A stretch of 64,000 bases of DNA from Flavobacteriales bacterium UBA6057 (GTDB lineage: Bacteria > Bacteroidota > Bacteroidia > Flavobacteriales_G > Salibacteraceae): the NCBI GenBank assembly GCA_002428995.1, contig DIYJ01000017.1:186001-250000 (forward strand). The letters run 5' to 3'. The position numbers were made by a program, and so were the translations under genes. Shown here in pieces: positions 45,908 to 52,347 of this stretch (position 1 is its first letter; every line of letters begins with the position of its first letter). The notes under the pieces were generated by a model, which saw only the letters and a list, made by a program, of their open reading frames with translations, did not search any database and was not told the DNA's origin.

Positions 45908-46335
45908 AAATATTCTCCCAAAAAGTTTACAAATACATTAGACTTCAGGGTACCGAAGAGATCAAGTTCGGGAGTACAAGACAAGTTGTTAGAGGTATTC
46001 TTGGCAATGATTTCAAGGAGTTCATTAGAAATGAATTTGCTGAAAACTCTAGCGATTTCTACTCGGAAAAGAACGTATTCGTTGAATATGATGCCTCCAA
46101 TGTTTGTGATGCGCTTGAATTTAGCAGAGGTGCCAAAGTGGAATACCTCGACAAGAGACTATTTGAATTCTCTTACAGCGGTTTGGTCGATTTTTTCATC
46201 GGAATATCTACGAACTTCGATCAAGATGATTTTGGAGCAACATTCTACGATTTGGGATTTGGTGCATCTAAGAACTCTGAAACCGATGAAATAGAGACTG
46301 TAATACTCTTTTCATCTAGCTATTGGGACGAATAA
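45877..46335 (+). CDS. Candidate immunity protein 2
   Basis: 152 aa from the ATG at 45877; a TTG seven codons upstream (45856) is also open. It is acidic and cytosolic, with helix at the start (PLEKESIEIFSQKVYKYIRL) and a beta-rich second half (GLVDFFIGISTNFDQDDFGA, VILFSSSYWDE). No family recognised. It overlaps the first candidate immunity gene by 31 nt in a different frame and shares its AT-rich composition. Which of the two neutralises the current tip is open. It ends 26 bp before the recombinase gene of the mobile element, which is convergent. Confidence 0.6.
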   Translation: MLSPLEKESIEIFSQKVYKYIRLQGTEEIKFGSTRQVVRGILGNDFKEFIRNEFAENSSDFYSEKNVFVEYDASNVCDALEFSRGAKVEYLDKRLFEFSYSGLVDFFIGISTNFDQDDFGATFYDLGFGASKNSETDEIETVILFSSSYWDE

Positions 46336-46361
46336 TGCAGATAAGATAGTTGTAATCAATT

Positions 46362-48032
46362 TTAGGTTCTAAACCCCTCCAACCAGGAGTACCACAAATC
46401 AAATAGCACCTTGAAGTCTTGGGTTTTGCCCTTTTGGATCAATACATCTGGCGGTTCGAAACCCGGCTTTGAGGACTCTATAATTTCCTGGAGTTTCAGG
46501 TACTTTCTGACGGGTTGCAAGTCCAGTTTCCCCGCTTGCAGCTTCGGGTTCGAAAACACCTGCCCTAAGAAATAACTCAGGTCAGCTTCCGGGGTGTTTT
46601 GATAGTCGATGTGGAGGCTGGTGAAATCGCGGATCGTCCCGTGGGCACGTTCCCGCCATTGGGGTTCTGACAGCGTGTTTTCAGCTGCTTCCCGAACACC
46701 CTCCAATCGAGACTCCACACGCTCCTTCTCCGCTCGGTATTCCTCCGGGGTCAGTTCTCCGTCCAAGCGCAAGTCAAGAAGGGATTGCAAACGCTTGGAC
46801 AAGCCCTGCGCCTCCTGTTGGTGGATGACGCGCTGTTGCTTACGCTCCTGATTCGTGTGATCCATGACATGATTGATCCAGGACTCCGCCCAGGCGATTA
46901 ACTCTTTGTCCATTTGTAGCCTGCGCAATGCATCTTCGACCTGGCTGTAAAGTATTTCTTGTCGGGTGCATCCCTGGTCACAGTGTCCGCGCCCTTTGGT
47001 ACAGCGATAGTAGGTGTATTGGTGTGCCTCCCGGATGACTTCTTGGGAGATGTACGCCCCACAACCTGGGCAGTCGTGGGCGCGTTTCATGGTACGTGGG
47101 TAGCGACATTCCAGGCAGAAGTATTTCAGTTTGTGTTCTGCGGTAATGTTGCATCCGCACTGGCCGCAACGCATCCACCCGCGCAGCGGAAATTTCAGTT
47201 GGGGCCGCTTTGGGTAGGTTTTGCCCTTTAATAAGGCTTGCACCCGGTCAAACTCTTCGCGGCTCACCATTGCCGGATGCTGTGCCGGGAACTCCTCGCC
47301 CTGGTAGACAATGATTCCAGCATAAAAGGGATTGGTGAAGATTTGGTGCAGAGTCGTGGGGCGAAGTTTCCCGCCCCCGATCTTCTTTTTGCGTGGTGTT
47401 CGGAACCCCTGGGTGTTGGCTTTATCGCAGATGTCTTTGAGCGAGTATTGCCCGGACAGATACCAGTCCCAAAACTGCCTGACCAACGGAAAGTAGACCG
47501 GGTCTATTTCGATGGTTTTTTCCAGGCGGTTGTTGCGATACCCCATCGGGGCTAACCCGGAAAACCCACCCTTCTCTACCTTCAACCGAATGCCCCGTTT
47601 GACGTTCTGCGATAAGTCCCGACTGTACTGGTTCGCCATGCCAAATTCGATAGTCAGCGGCAAGGTGTTGTCAGTCGGTAGAAACTGGCTGGTCGGTGTG
47701 CGAATCGCCTCCAATACCCCCGATTGTAACAGATAGATCAGTTGTCCCCCCTCGACCATGTTTCGCGCTATACGATCTGGCTTCCAGGTTAAAATTCCGC
47801 GGATTTTTTTCCGCTCGATGGCTTTGGAAAGTTGCCGGAACCCAGGGCGATTGTGGACTTTGTGAGCCGAGGCATAATCGGTAAACACTTGGGCAACCTG
47901 AATGCCTTCTTTTTCAGCAAAGCGTTGGAGTTCGCTTAGTTGCGACTCAATGGAGAGTACTTGCCGATCGTCCTGTTCAGTGGACTTCCGTGCATAGATG
48001 GCATATGGAACCGGCTGGCTATTATGGTTTAT
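46362..48032 (-). CDS. Large serine recombinase with apparent ATA start
   Basis: About 556 aa. The resolvase domain holds the nucleophile Ser in IYARKSTEQDDRQVLSIESQ and the helix TWKPDRIARNMVEGG. A recombinase domain (NPFYAGIIVYQGEEFPAQHP), a Cys-rich zinc ribbon (MRCGQCGCNITAEHKLKYFC and RCTKGRGHCDQGCTRQEI) and a coiled coil (~400-470) follow. The first in-frame GTG (47886-47888) would cut off the catalytic Ser. In frame upstream the only codon fitting a family-like N-terminus (?NHNSQPVPYAIYARKS) is ATA at 48030-48032; a TGA lies nine codons before it. It may be started by ATA, be a start-codon mutant, or carry a sequencing error. It should integrate or excise the element. Confidence 0.85.
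   Translation of the reverse strand: MNHNSQPVPYAIYARKSTEQDDRQVLSIESQLSELQRFAEKEGIQVAQVFTDYASAHKVHNRPGFRQLSKAIERKKIRGILTWKPDRIARNMVEGGQLIYLLQSGVLEAIRTPTSQFLPTDNTLPLTIEFGMANQYSRDLSQNVKRGIRLKVEKGGFSGLAPMGYRNNRLEKTIEIDPVYFPLVRQFWDWYLSGQYSLKDICDKANTQGFRTPRKKKIGGGKLRPTTLHQIFTNPFYAGIIVYQGEEFPAQHPAMVSREEFDRVQALLKGKTYPKRPQLKFPLRGWMRCGQCGCNITAEHKLKYFCLECRYPRTMKRAHDCPGCGAYISQEVIREAHQYTYYRCTKGRGHCDQGCTRQEILYSQVEDALRRLQMDKELIAWAESWINHVMDHTNQERKQQRVIHQQEAQGLSKRLQSLLDLRLDGELTPEEYRAEKERVESRLEGVREAAENTLSEPQWRERAHGTIRDFTSLHIDYQNTPEADLSYFLGQVFSNPKLQAGKLDLQPVRKYLKLQEIIESSKPGFEPPDVLIQKGKTQDFKVLFDLWYSWLEGFRT
47791..47810. repeat. Element palindrome, copy 1 (one mismatch)
   Basis: AAAATTCCGCGGATTTTTTT, inside the recombinase gene. 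Compared with the perfect copy at 51228-51247 one base of the core differs. Confidence 0.45.
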
Positions 48033-48083
48033 GGGCGTTAGGGATAAAGAAGAACCTCAGTATGACAGGTGCTGAGGATGAAA

Positions 48084-48245
48084 TCAATCGAAAACCGGGA
48101 TTTTGCAGTGGATCAGGAACAGCGTCATGCAAATGGTGGCTTCCTCATGGGCTTTGTCCGCTGGCAGTTCCTCCCCGGTGATCTTTTGATAGAGCTGGCG
48201 GAACTCGTCCACAGCTTCTGGTGGAAGCCGGACGATGCCGTTCAT
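48084..48245 (-). CDS. Small protein of the recombinase operon, 53 aa
   Basis: The ATG at 48245 opens MNGIVRLPPEAVDEF, then RQLYQKITGEELPADKAHEE and TICMTLFLIHCKIPVFD. The segment F..LY.K..G.EL....A.E.A is a pattern I associate with small proteins beside recombinases on Bacteroidota and other mobile elements. No function is known to me. It lies 4 bp after the 87-aa gene and 51 bp before the recombinase. Confidence 0.6.
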   Translation of the reverse strand: MNGIVRLPPEAVDEFRQLYQKITGEELPADKAHEEATICMTLFLIHCKIPVFD

Positions 48246-48249
48246 GCTG

Positions 48250-48513
48250 TTAGGGATGGTGGTACTTGAGAAAGTAGTCAGAGTGTTCTGAGTGCTCGTT
48301 GATCATCTCCTGGCTTTGCTCTTGCACACGCCTTCGGACAGTTTTACATCTTTCATTCAAATGGTCTTTCCAGTGTTCCAAACGGCAGATCAGGCAATCC
48401 AGCACTTTAGCTACGCCACAGCGGATGCGCTGGGTAAGCTGCTGAAACAGGCTTGGGCATTCAGTTGATCGCGGTTCTGCGAGGTGTTCCTCGCATTCAT
48501 TGATGGCTTTCAT
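48250..48513 (-). CDS. Hypothetical helical protein, 87 aa
   Basis: MKAINECEEHLAEPRSTECP at the start, then a long amphipathic helical region (GVAKVLDCLICRLEHWKDHL, ERCKTVRRRVQEQSQEMINE) and a His/Tyr-rich end. Five Cys, no signal peptide. Second gene of the small-gene run leading into the recombinase. Not recognised. Confidence 0.5.
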   Translation of the reverse strand: MKAINECEEHLAEPRSTECPSLFQQLTQRIRCGVAKVLDCLICRLEHWKDHLNERCKTVRRRVQEQSQEMINEHSEHSDYFLKYHHP

Positions 48514-48536
48514 TCATGTTAGGGTGAGAAAATACG

Positions 48537-48767
48537 TTAGGGTCGCCAGTAGGACTCGTCCCGGAACTTGCGTCCCCGGAAGGCAAACAAGAATTTGAGG
48601 CCGCGCTGTGTGATCAGCATGGATTCTGGGTTCTGGCGGTACTTTTTACGTAACGCCATGATGACCGGCTCAGTGGCATCATGTAGCGGGATTTCCGCGC
48701 CTTGACCGAGAAACACATGGTTGGATTTGTCTTCGATGGCTTCGAGGAGCTTGGCATAGTATTCCAT
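48537..48767 (-). CDS. Hypothetical protein, 76 aa
   Basis: The ATG at 48767 gives MEYYAKLLEAIEDKSNHVFL, then PLHDATEPVIMALRKKYRQN and a basic C-terminus (RGLKFLFAFRGRKFRDES). The open frame extends 25 codons further upstream, but with unlikely sequence. It is small, basic and cytosolic, and might bind nucleic acid. First gene of the minus-strand run that ends with the recombinase. Confidence 0.5.
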   Translation of the reverse strand: MEYYAKLLEAIEDKSNHVFLGQGAEIPLHDATEPVIMALRKKYRQNPESMLITQRGLKFLFAFRGRKFRDESYWRP

Positions 48768-48892
48768 GAAAAGGAGGGTTAAAAAGAGGCGCTCTTTCCT
48801 CAGATGAAAACTCTCCTTGACAAGTGACAGGGAATGGCACAATAATCGGGTGCTTTCTGAGAAACGTGGACATGTTTTAAGGGGAGCGATCT

Positions 48893-48924
48893 AAAAAGCC
48901 CCCCGCTGGAACGGAGGGCTTTTT
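48893..48924. terminator. Rho-independent terminator, bidirectional
   Basis: AAAAGCCCCCCG and CGGAGGGCTTTT form a 12-bp stem with one mismatch and a 6-nt loop, flanked by T-runs on both strands. It closes the HEPN operon and isolates the recombinase operon. Confidence 0.75.
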
Positions 48925-48975
48925 GCCTTGAAAAAAGAGCGAATGTGTGTTTAACAGACTTTGATGATCTGTCCA

Positions 48976-48995
48976 AAAAAATCCACGGATTTTTT
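48976..48995. repeat. Element palindrome, copy 2 (intergenic)
   Basis: AAAAAATCCACGGATTTTTT: two 9-bp arms around an AC centre, between the terminator and the 81-aa membrane protein gene. Confidence 0.55.
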
Positions 48996-49012
48996 CAGGG
49001 AGAATTCATTAT

Positions 49013-49258
49013 TCATTCAAGTCGATGATGCTTGAGAAATTTCCGAATTGAATACACAACGATTCCGATGCTAAGCGCCAGCGTAGTGATTGATAGAGCG
49101 AACCGCATCCATTCATATTCTTCTAGGAAAGTGCCTTGAATTTTAAAGTACTCGGACATGGCTGCCAGCAACTTGCCTATGGATTCATAAATGAACTTTA
49201 TTAATGCACCGGGACCGTGTGTTTTTCGACCTGCAACCTCAGAGGCTCCCCATATCAC
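49013..49258 (-). CDS. Small membrane protein coupled to the HEPN gene
   Basis: 81 aa from GTG at 49258, which overlaps the stop of the HEPN gene by one base (TAGTG); a TTG six codons upstream is the alternative. The C-terminal half has one clear membrane helix (ALSITTLALSIGIVVYSI) followed by a basic end (RKFLKHHRLE), so the N-terminus is likely outside or peripheral and the tail cytoplasmic. Not recognised. The coupling suggests it works with the HEPN protein, as antitoxin, anchor or effector. Confidence 0.55.
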   Translation of the reverse strand: MIWGASEVAGRKTHGPGALIKFIYESIGKLLAAMSEYFKIQGTFLEEYEWMRFALSITTLALSIGIVVYSIRKFLKHHRLE

Positions 49259-49905
49259 TAATAAGTCCGTCTCCAAGGCTGATTATGAACTGTGTAGTTA
49301 TCGCAGAAATACTGGAGCATTAGTTTGTCCGTTTCTGTTGAGAGTTCAGCAATATTGGCTCTATCATTTCTCAACTCAAATATTCTTGTATAACTCGCTT
49401 GTCGCCCGGTATGTGCTATTGCGCCTCGTTTCCTGACGAATGCCGCCAAGTCACTCTTGTGATCTCCTGGCCACTGGTCTGAGAAGTTCTCGATTCCCAG
49501 ATACCGTTTGTATAGTGTGTCTAAATTCTCTGGATTTGGCGTATGTAAAGACTCAATATTCTGTTCAGCATAATTTGAGAGTAGTACTCTCCACCCACTG
49601 TCGGCCAATTCCATGGCTTTGAGGTGGTGCTTAGATTCCTTTACCTGAAGGGAAAGAAACTTCCTAGTAGGTAGTGGCAAATCTGAGGCAAACTCAATTC
49701 GATCCAATAGATACCTCAGACACTCCAATAAGAGACTCTCGATATACAATTCCCAGGTTGCGCAGAGCATTACAATTCCACTGCGAGTAATATGCCCTAG
49801 CCCTTTTCTGCCTTGTCTGCCGCCACTGAGTAGGTTATGTGCTTCAATAAGCTTATCAACATCAATGATATTCCTGCGTAAGGCTTGGTAGGCATTAGAC
49901 GGCAT
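49258..49905 (-). CDS. HEPN-like protein (RiboL-PSP-HEPN type)
   Basis: 215 aa, all helical. A membrane-free helix with GIVMLCATWELYIESLLLEC resembles the first core helix of the RiboL-PSP/MAE_28990 HEPN families. Near residue ~160 RKRGAIAHTGR carries the R-x4-H motif that forms the RNase centre in active HEPN domains. HEPN proteins of this kind act as RNA-cleaving toxins or in anti-phage defence. Here it sits on a mobile element and is coupled to a small membrane protein. Activity and partner are inference. Confidence 0.65.
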   Translation of the reverse strand: MPSNAYQALRRNIIDVDKLIEAHNLLSGGRQGRKGLGHITRSGIVMLCATWELYIESLLLECLRYLLDRIEFASDLPLPTRKFLSLQVKESKHHLKAMELADSGWRVLLSNYAEQNIESLHTPNPENLDTLYKRYLGIENFSDQWPGDHKSDLAAFVRKRGAIAHTGRQASYTRIFELRNDRANIAELSTETDKLMLQYFCDNYTVHNQPWRRTY

Positions 49906-50005
49906 TCATCAAAAATATAACGCTCAATGAAAAGTCGCCCTATTAGTACCCAGTTACATATTCAGACAATCAGCAGATTCTTTTCAGGAGAATTTCATTC
50001 ATGGA

Positions 50006-50203
50006 TTACCAAATCCGCTGTTCATGGCCAGTCAATCGCTCCAATTCAATACGCGCCTGTCGCTCACGGATCAACGCCTCAATGATCTTGTCCCGGCTAC
50101 ATTCATAGAGATTGATCAGTGTCCCATATCCTTCCATTGGCCAGTTATTAGTTGGCCAGCGCTTCGGGTCGATGATGTCCAGTGTCGGTTTAGAATCAGC
50201 CAT
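50006..50203 (-). CDS. Hypothetical protein, 65 aa
   Basis: MADSKPTLDIIDPKRWPTNN at the start, then a helix (LINLYECSRDKIIEALIRER). Cytosolic, not recognised. Divergent from the excisionase-like gene, with a perfect 12-bp palindrome between them at 50220-50231, which suggests shared control. Confidence 0.45.
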   Translation of the reverse strand: MADSKPTLDIIDPKRWPTNNWPMEGYGTLINLYECSRDKIIEALIRERQARIELERLTGHEQRIW

Positions 50204-50219
50204 TCACCAAACACTATAC

Positions 50220-50231
50220 AGTCCTAGGACT
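50220..50231. promoter_or_regulatory. Perfect 12-bp palindrome AGTCCTAGGACT
   Basis: It lies 16 bp before the minus-strand gene starting at 50203 and 34 bp before the plus-strand HTH gene, so it is placed to control both. Candidate operator. Confidence 0.4.
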
Positions 50232-50265
50232 ATTTTTCAAGGGATGACTTCATACAATTTTCAGT

Positions 50266-50490
50266 ATGAACAGGTACCACGACCATTTCAAAGGACTGAT
50301 TTTACTCGGCATCCGCGATGTAGCCGGTATACTCGGACTTTCCAGGGATTACATCTACCAGTTGATCCGTCAAAATAAGCTTCCCTGTCAGCGGACTTCC
50401 AGTGGCTATGTCTTTGAACAGGAATCTGTCTTGGAGTTTCAGCGTCAGCGCGTGGAAAAGGCGAAAACCGATCCGAGAATTCAGCTTTAA
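50266..50490 (+). CDS. Excisionase-like helix-turn-helix protein
   Basis: 74 aa. The middle reads LGIRDVAGILGLSRDYIYQL followed by IRQNKLPCQRTSSGYVFEQE, the winged-HTH pattern of MerR-like excisionase (Xis) and helix_turn_helix_17 proteins. These bind DNA at attachment or origin sites of mobile elements and steer recombination or replication. With a serine recombinase in the same element, a directionality factor or a regulator of transfer are the two main options. Confidence 0.75.
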   Translation: MNRYHDHFKGLILLGIRDVAGILGLSRDYIYQLIRQNKLPCQRTSSGYVFEQESVLEFQRQRVEKAKTDPRIQL

Positions 50491-50641
50491 GTTACAAACC
50501 ACAGCATTATTGGACTGGGGTTTGGAAATGTTTGGTGTGTACTCTAGCGAGAATCGATGAGGCTGCCAACTGATCTCATGACGGGAATGTCAGAGATTGA
50601 TTACATAACTCATTTGAACAGATGTTTTTTTATTTTCGACT

Positions 50642-50878
50642 ATGCTAGAAGTGAAAAACAAGAGAGTTTCAGTCTTTGGAATGACAATAGGCATTGCAGT
50701 GATTGGAGCACTGTATGCTTTTGCAACAAAGGATCCCGATCCGATGCTATACATGGACGTTTGGGATCAAATGAAGGTATATGTCATATATGGAGCAATC
50801 ACTGGTGGCTTAGTGGGATTTGTACTTGGCCAATTTGTTTTCCGTTCGAAGAAAGACTCAAAGCGAGAGGAATCTTAG
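50642..50878 (+). CDS. Small membrane protein, 78 aa
   Basis: Two membrane helices (VFGMTIGIAVIGALYAFA and YVIYGAITGGLVGFVLGQFV, Gly-rich) joined by an acidic loop (TKDPDPMLYMDVWDQ), with a basic, charged tail (RSKKDSKREES). Not recognised. Its end overlaps the convergent relaxase gene by 4 bp. The 151 bp before it show no gene. Confidence 0.5.
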   Translation: MLEVKNKRVSVFGMTIGIAVIGALYAFATKDPDPMLYMDVWDQMKVYVIYGAITGGLVGFVLGQFVFRSKKDSKREES

Positions 50879-51765
50879 CCTTGAAATGGTATCTCTATTC
50901 CATAAGGGTCAGAATATCTGCGATTTCTTAAGTCTCTCATTCGGCTCTCCCGCTCACTTTCCAGCGCCCGGATCATATCAGGGGTAATGCCCAGGGTCGC
51001 AAACCGAAACTTCACACCGTCTTTGGAGAGGATTCCCCTGGTTTTGCCGCGGTATTCATACAACTGGAAGCCCTCAGCTTCCAGGGTATTATAATACGCG
51101 GCCAAACTGGTGGCGCGGTCAAGCCAAGCTGTAAGCCTGGCTTGTAACGCTTCCTTCTTCGTTAGCTTCCGTCCCAGGCGTTCCTTCATGCGCAACTCCG
51201 CCTCCGAAAATGCTTTTCCGGACGGTGAAAAAATCCGCGGATTTTTTTGTCGTTCCCTGGATGCAGGAACCTTCACCAGACTATGTTCCAACTCCGGATA
51301 TTTCTCCCGCTGATAGGCTTCCAGTTCCCGGTGAATCCGCTGGAACTCCGCCTTGCTCTTGCGGGTTGATTTCCCGGAGCGGTATTCGTTGCCGGAGATC
51401 AGTAAGTGAACGTGCAGGTGTCCGTCATGCTCATGGAGCCGGCCAAACACCATCCCCTTTTCATTTCGCAGTTCTAAGTATTTCGCCACCAAATCCTGGA
51501 TGATCTCCGGGCTAAGAAGCTGGGAGTCTTCCGGGGCAAAGCTGAGGATATGGTGGCGTAGAGCGACCCCGTTTTGGCGGCTTTTCCGAAAAGCATCGTT
51601 TTCGCGGAAAGCGGCCAAGACACCTTCGGGGGTGTAGGCATCCAGGTTGTGAAAGAACGACCATGCGCATCGTTCCTGTGAACGTCCCTTGTCCGAGTAG
51701 ATATAGTCGATCAAGCGCTGAAACAGTCCCGGTGAATGCCGATGTGTTTTGGACTTGATGATCAT
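50875..51765 (-). CDS. Relaxase/mobilization nuclease (MobA/VirD2-like)
   Basis: 296 aa, mainly the relaxase domain. Near the N-terminus LIDYIYSDKGR supplies a Tyr candidate for nicking. The metal-binding histidines are in LHEHDGHLHVHLLIS (HxH type). Residues 155-296 are basic and contain a module with RLTAWLDRATSLAAYYNTL and RGILSKDGVKFRFATLG. In relatives the enzyme nicks oriT and stays bound to the transferred strand. It overlaps mobC by 4 nt, so both are made together. It contains one perfect copy of the element palindrome (51228-51247). Relaxase without a mating-pore operon nearby means mobilizable rather than self-transmissible. Confidence 0.88.
   Translation of the reverse strand: MIIKSKTHRHSPGLFQRLIDYIYSDKGRSQERCAWSFFHNLDAYTPEGVLAAFRENDAFRKSRQNGVALRHHILSFAPEDSQLLSPEIIQDLVAKYLELRNEKGMVFGRLHEHDGHLHVHLLISGNEYRSGKSTRKSKAEFQRIHRELEAYQREKYPELEHSLVKVPASRERQKNPRIFSPSGKAFSEAELRMKERLGRKLTKKEALQARLTAWLDRATSLAAYYNTLEAEGFQLYEYRGKTRGILSKDGVKFRFATLGITPDMIRALESERESRMRDLRNRRYSDPYGIEIPFQG
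51228..51247. repeat. Element palindrome, copy 3 (perfect)
   Basis: AAAAAATCCGCGGATTTTTT, a perfect 20-bp palindrome inside the relaxase gene, where it encodes part of KNPRIFS. Confidence 0.55.
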
Positions 51766-52211
51766 GCAGACGATTCCTGGTCAATGATCTGTTCCAGCAC
51801 CTCGCGGTAGCGGGGATGCTCCTTGAGGGCTGCGCGCACGAGGTCGTTCAGATTCACGGGGCGTGCAAAGGCTTCGCGGATCAGAGATTCAAGGGGCTGC
51901 AGGTGGTACTTGAGTTCCACCACGTCCCGCTCCAACACCGAGGCATTGCGGTTGCAGACAAAGGCCACTTGATTGACGTTTGTGCCAATACGCTTTAAGG
52001 CCAGTTCCAGGTCTTGCAGGCGTTGTTCATCAGGCACGATGTACATGCCTTTGAGGTAGGCTATGACCGCATCTTTGGCGAAACGTGTCTTAGGGCGTTT
52101 GTGTCGTTTAGCAGCTTGCTCGATCAGTCGGTTTTCTTCCGGTGACACCAACAACTCAATGCGCTTGTAGCGCTTTCTCAGTTCACGTTGCCGTTCAGAT
52201 GATGTACTCAT
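51762..52211 (-). CDS. Relaxosome accessory protein (MobC-like)
   Basis: 149 aa, basic N-terminus (RQRELRKRYKRIELLVSPEE) leading to a ribbon-helix-helix-like stretch (ENRLIEQAAKRHKRPKTRFA), then the MobC signature region LKRIGTNVNQVAFVCNRNAS. MobC proteins bind next to oriT and open the nick region for the relaxase. The location directly between the candidate oriT (52243-52333) and the relaxase fits that role exactly. Confidence 0.82.
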   Translation of the reverse strand: MSTSSERQRELRKRYKRIELLVSPEENRLIEQAAKRHKRPKTRFAKDAVIAYLKGMYIVPDEQRLQDLELALKRIGTNVNQVAFVCNRNASVLERDVVELKYHLQPLESLIREAFARPVNLNDLVRAALKEHPRYREVLEQIIDQESSA

Positions 52212-52242
52212 GGGTTTTGGGGTTCTATGGTTTTAGTGGTTT

Positions 52243-52333
52243 CCAAAGGAGCCTTCCTTTGGCAAGAAGCGTTTCCGGTAACTCCCTGAGATACCGGTAA
52301 CAACGCAATCTTGCCACTCGCTTCGCGGAGTGG
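52243..52333. other. Candidate origin of transfer (oriT) region
   Basis: The 136-bp gap between the coupling protein and mobC contains CCAAAGGA/TCCTTTGG (52243-52262), two direct copies of CCGGTAAC (52275-52282, 52294-52301) and CCACTC/GAGTGG around an 8-nt loop (52314-52333). Hairpins and short direct repeats beside mobC are typical for oriT. The nick site is not identified. Confidence 0.45.
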
Positions 52334-52347
52334 AAAAACCGCCCGGA

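Noticed and set aside
46362..47888. Recombinase starting at GTG 47888
   Set aside because: That start removes the nucleophile Ser and the first ~48 residues of the resolvase domain, which are encoded in the same frame directly upstream.
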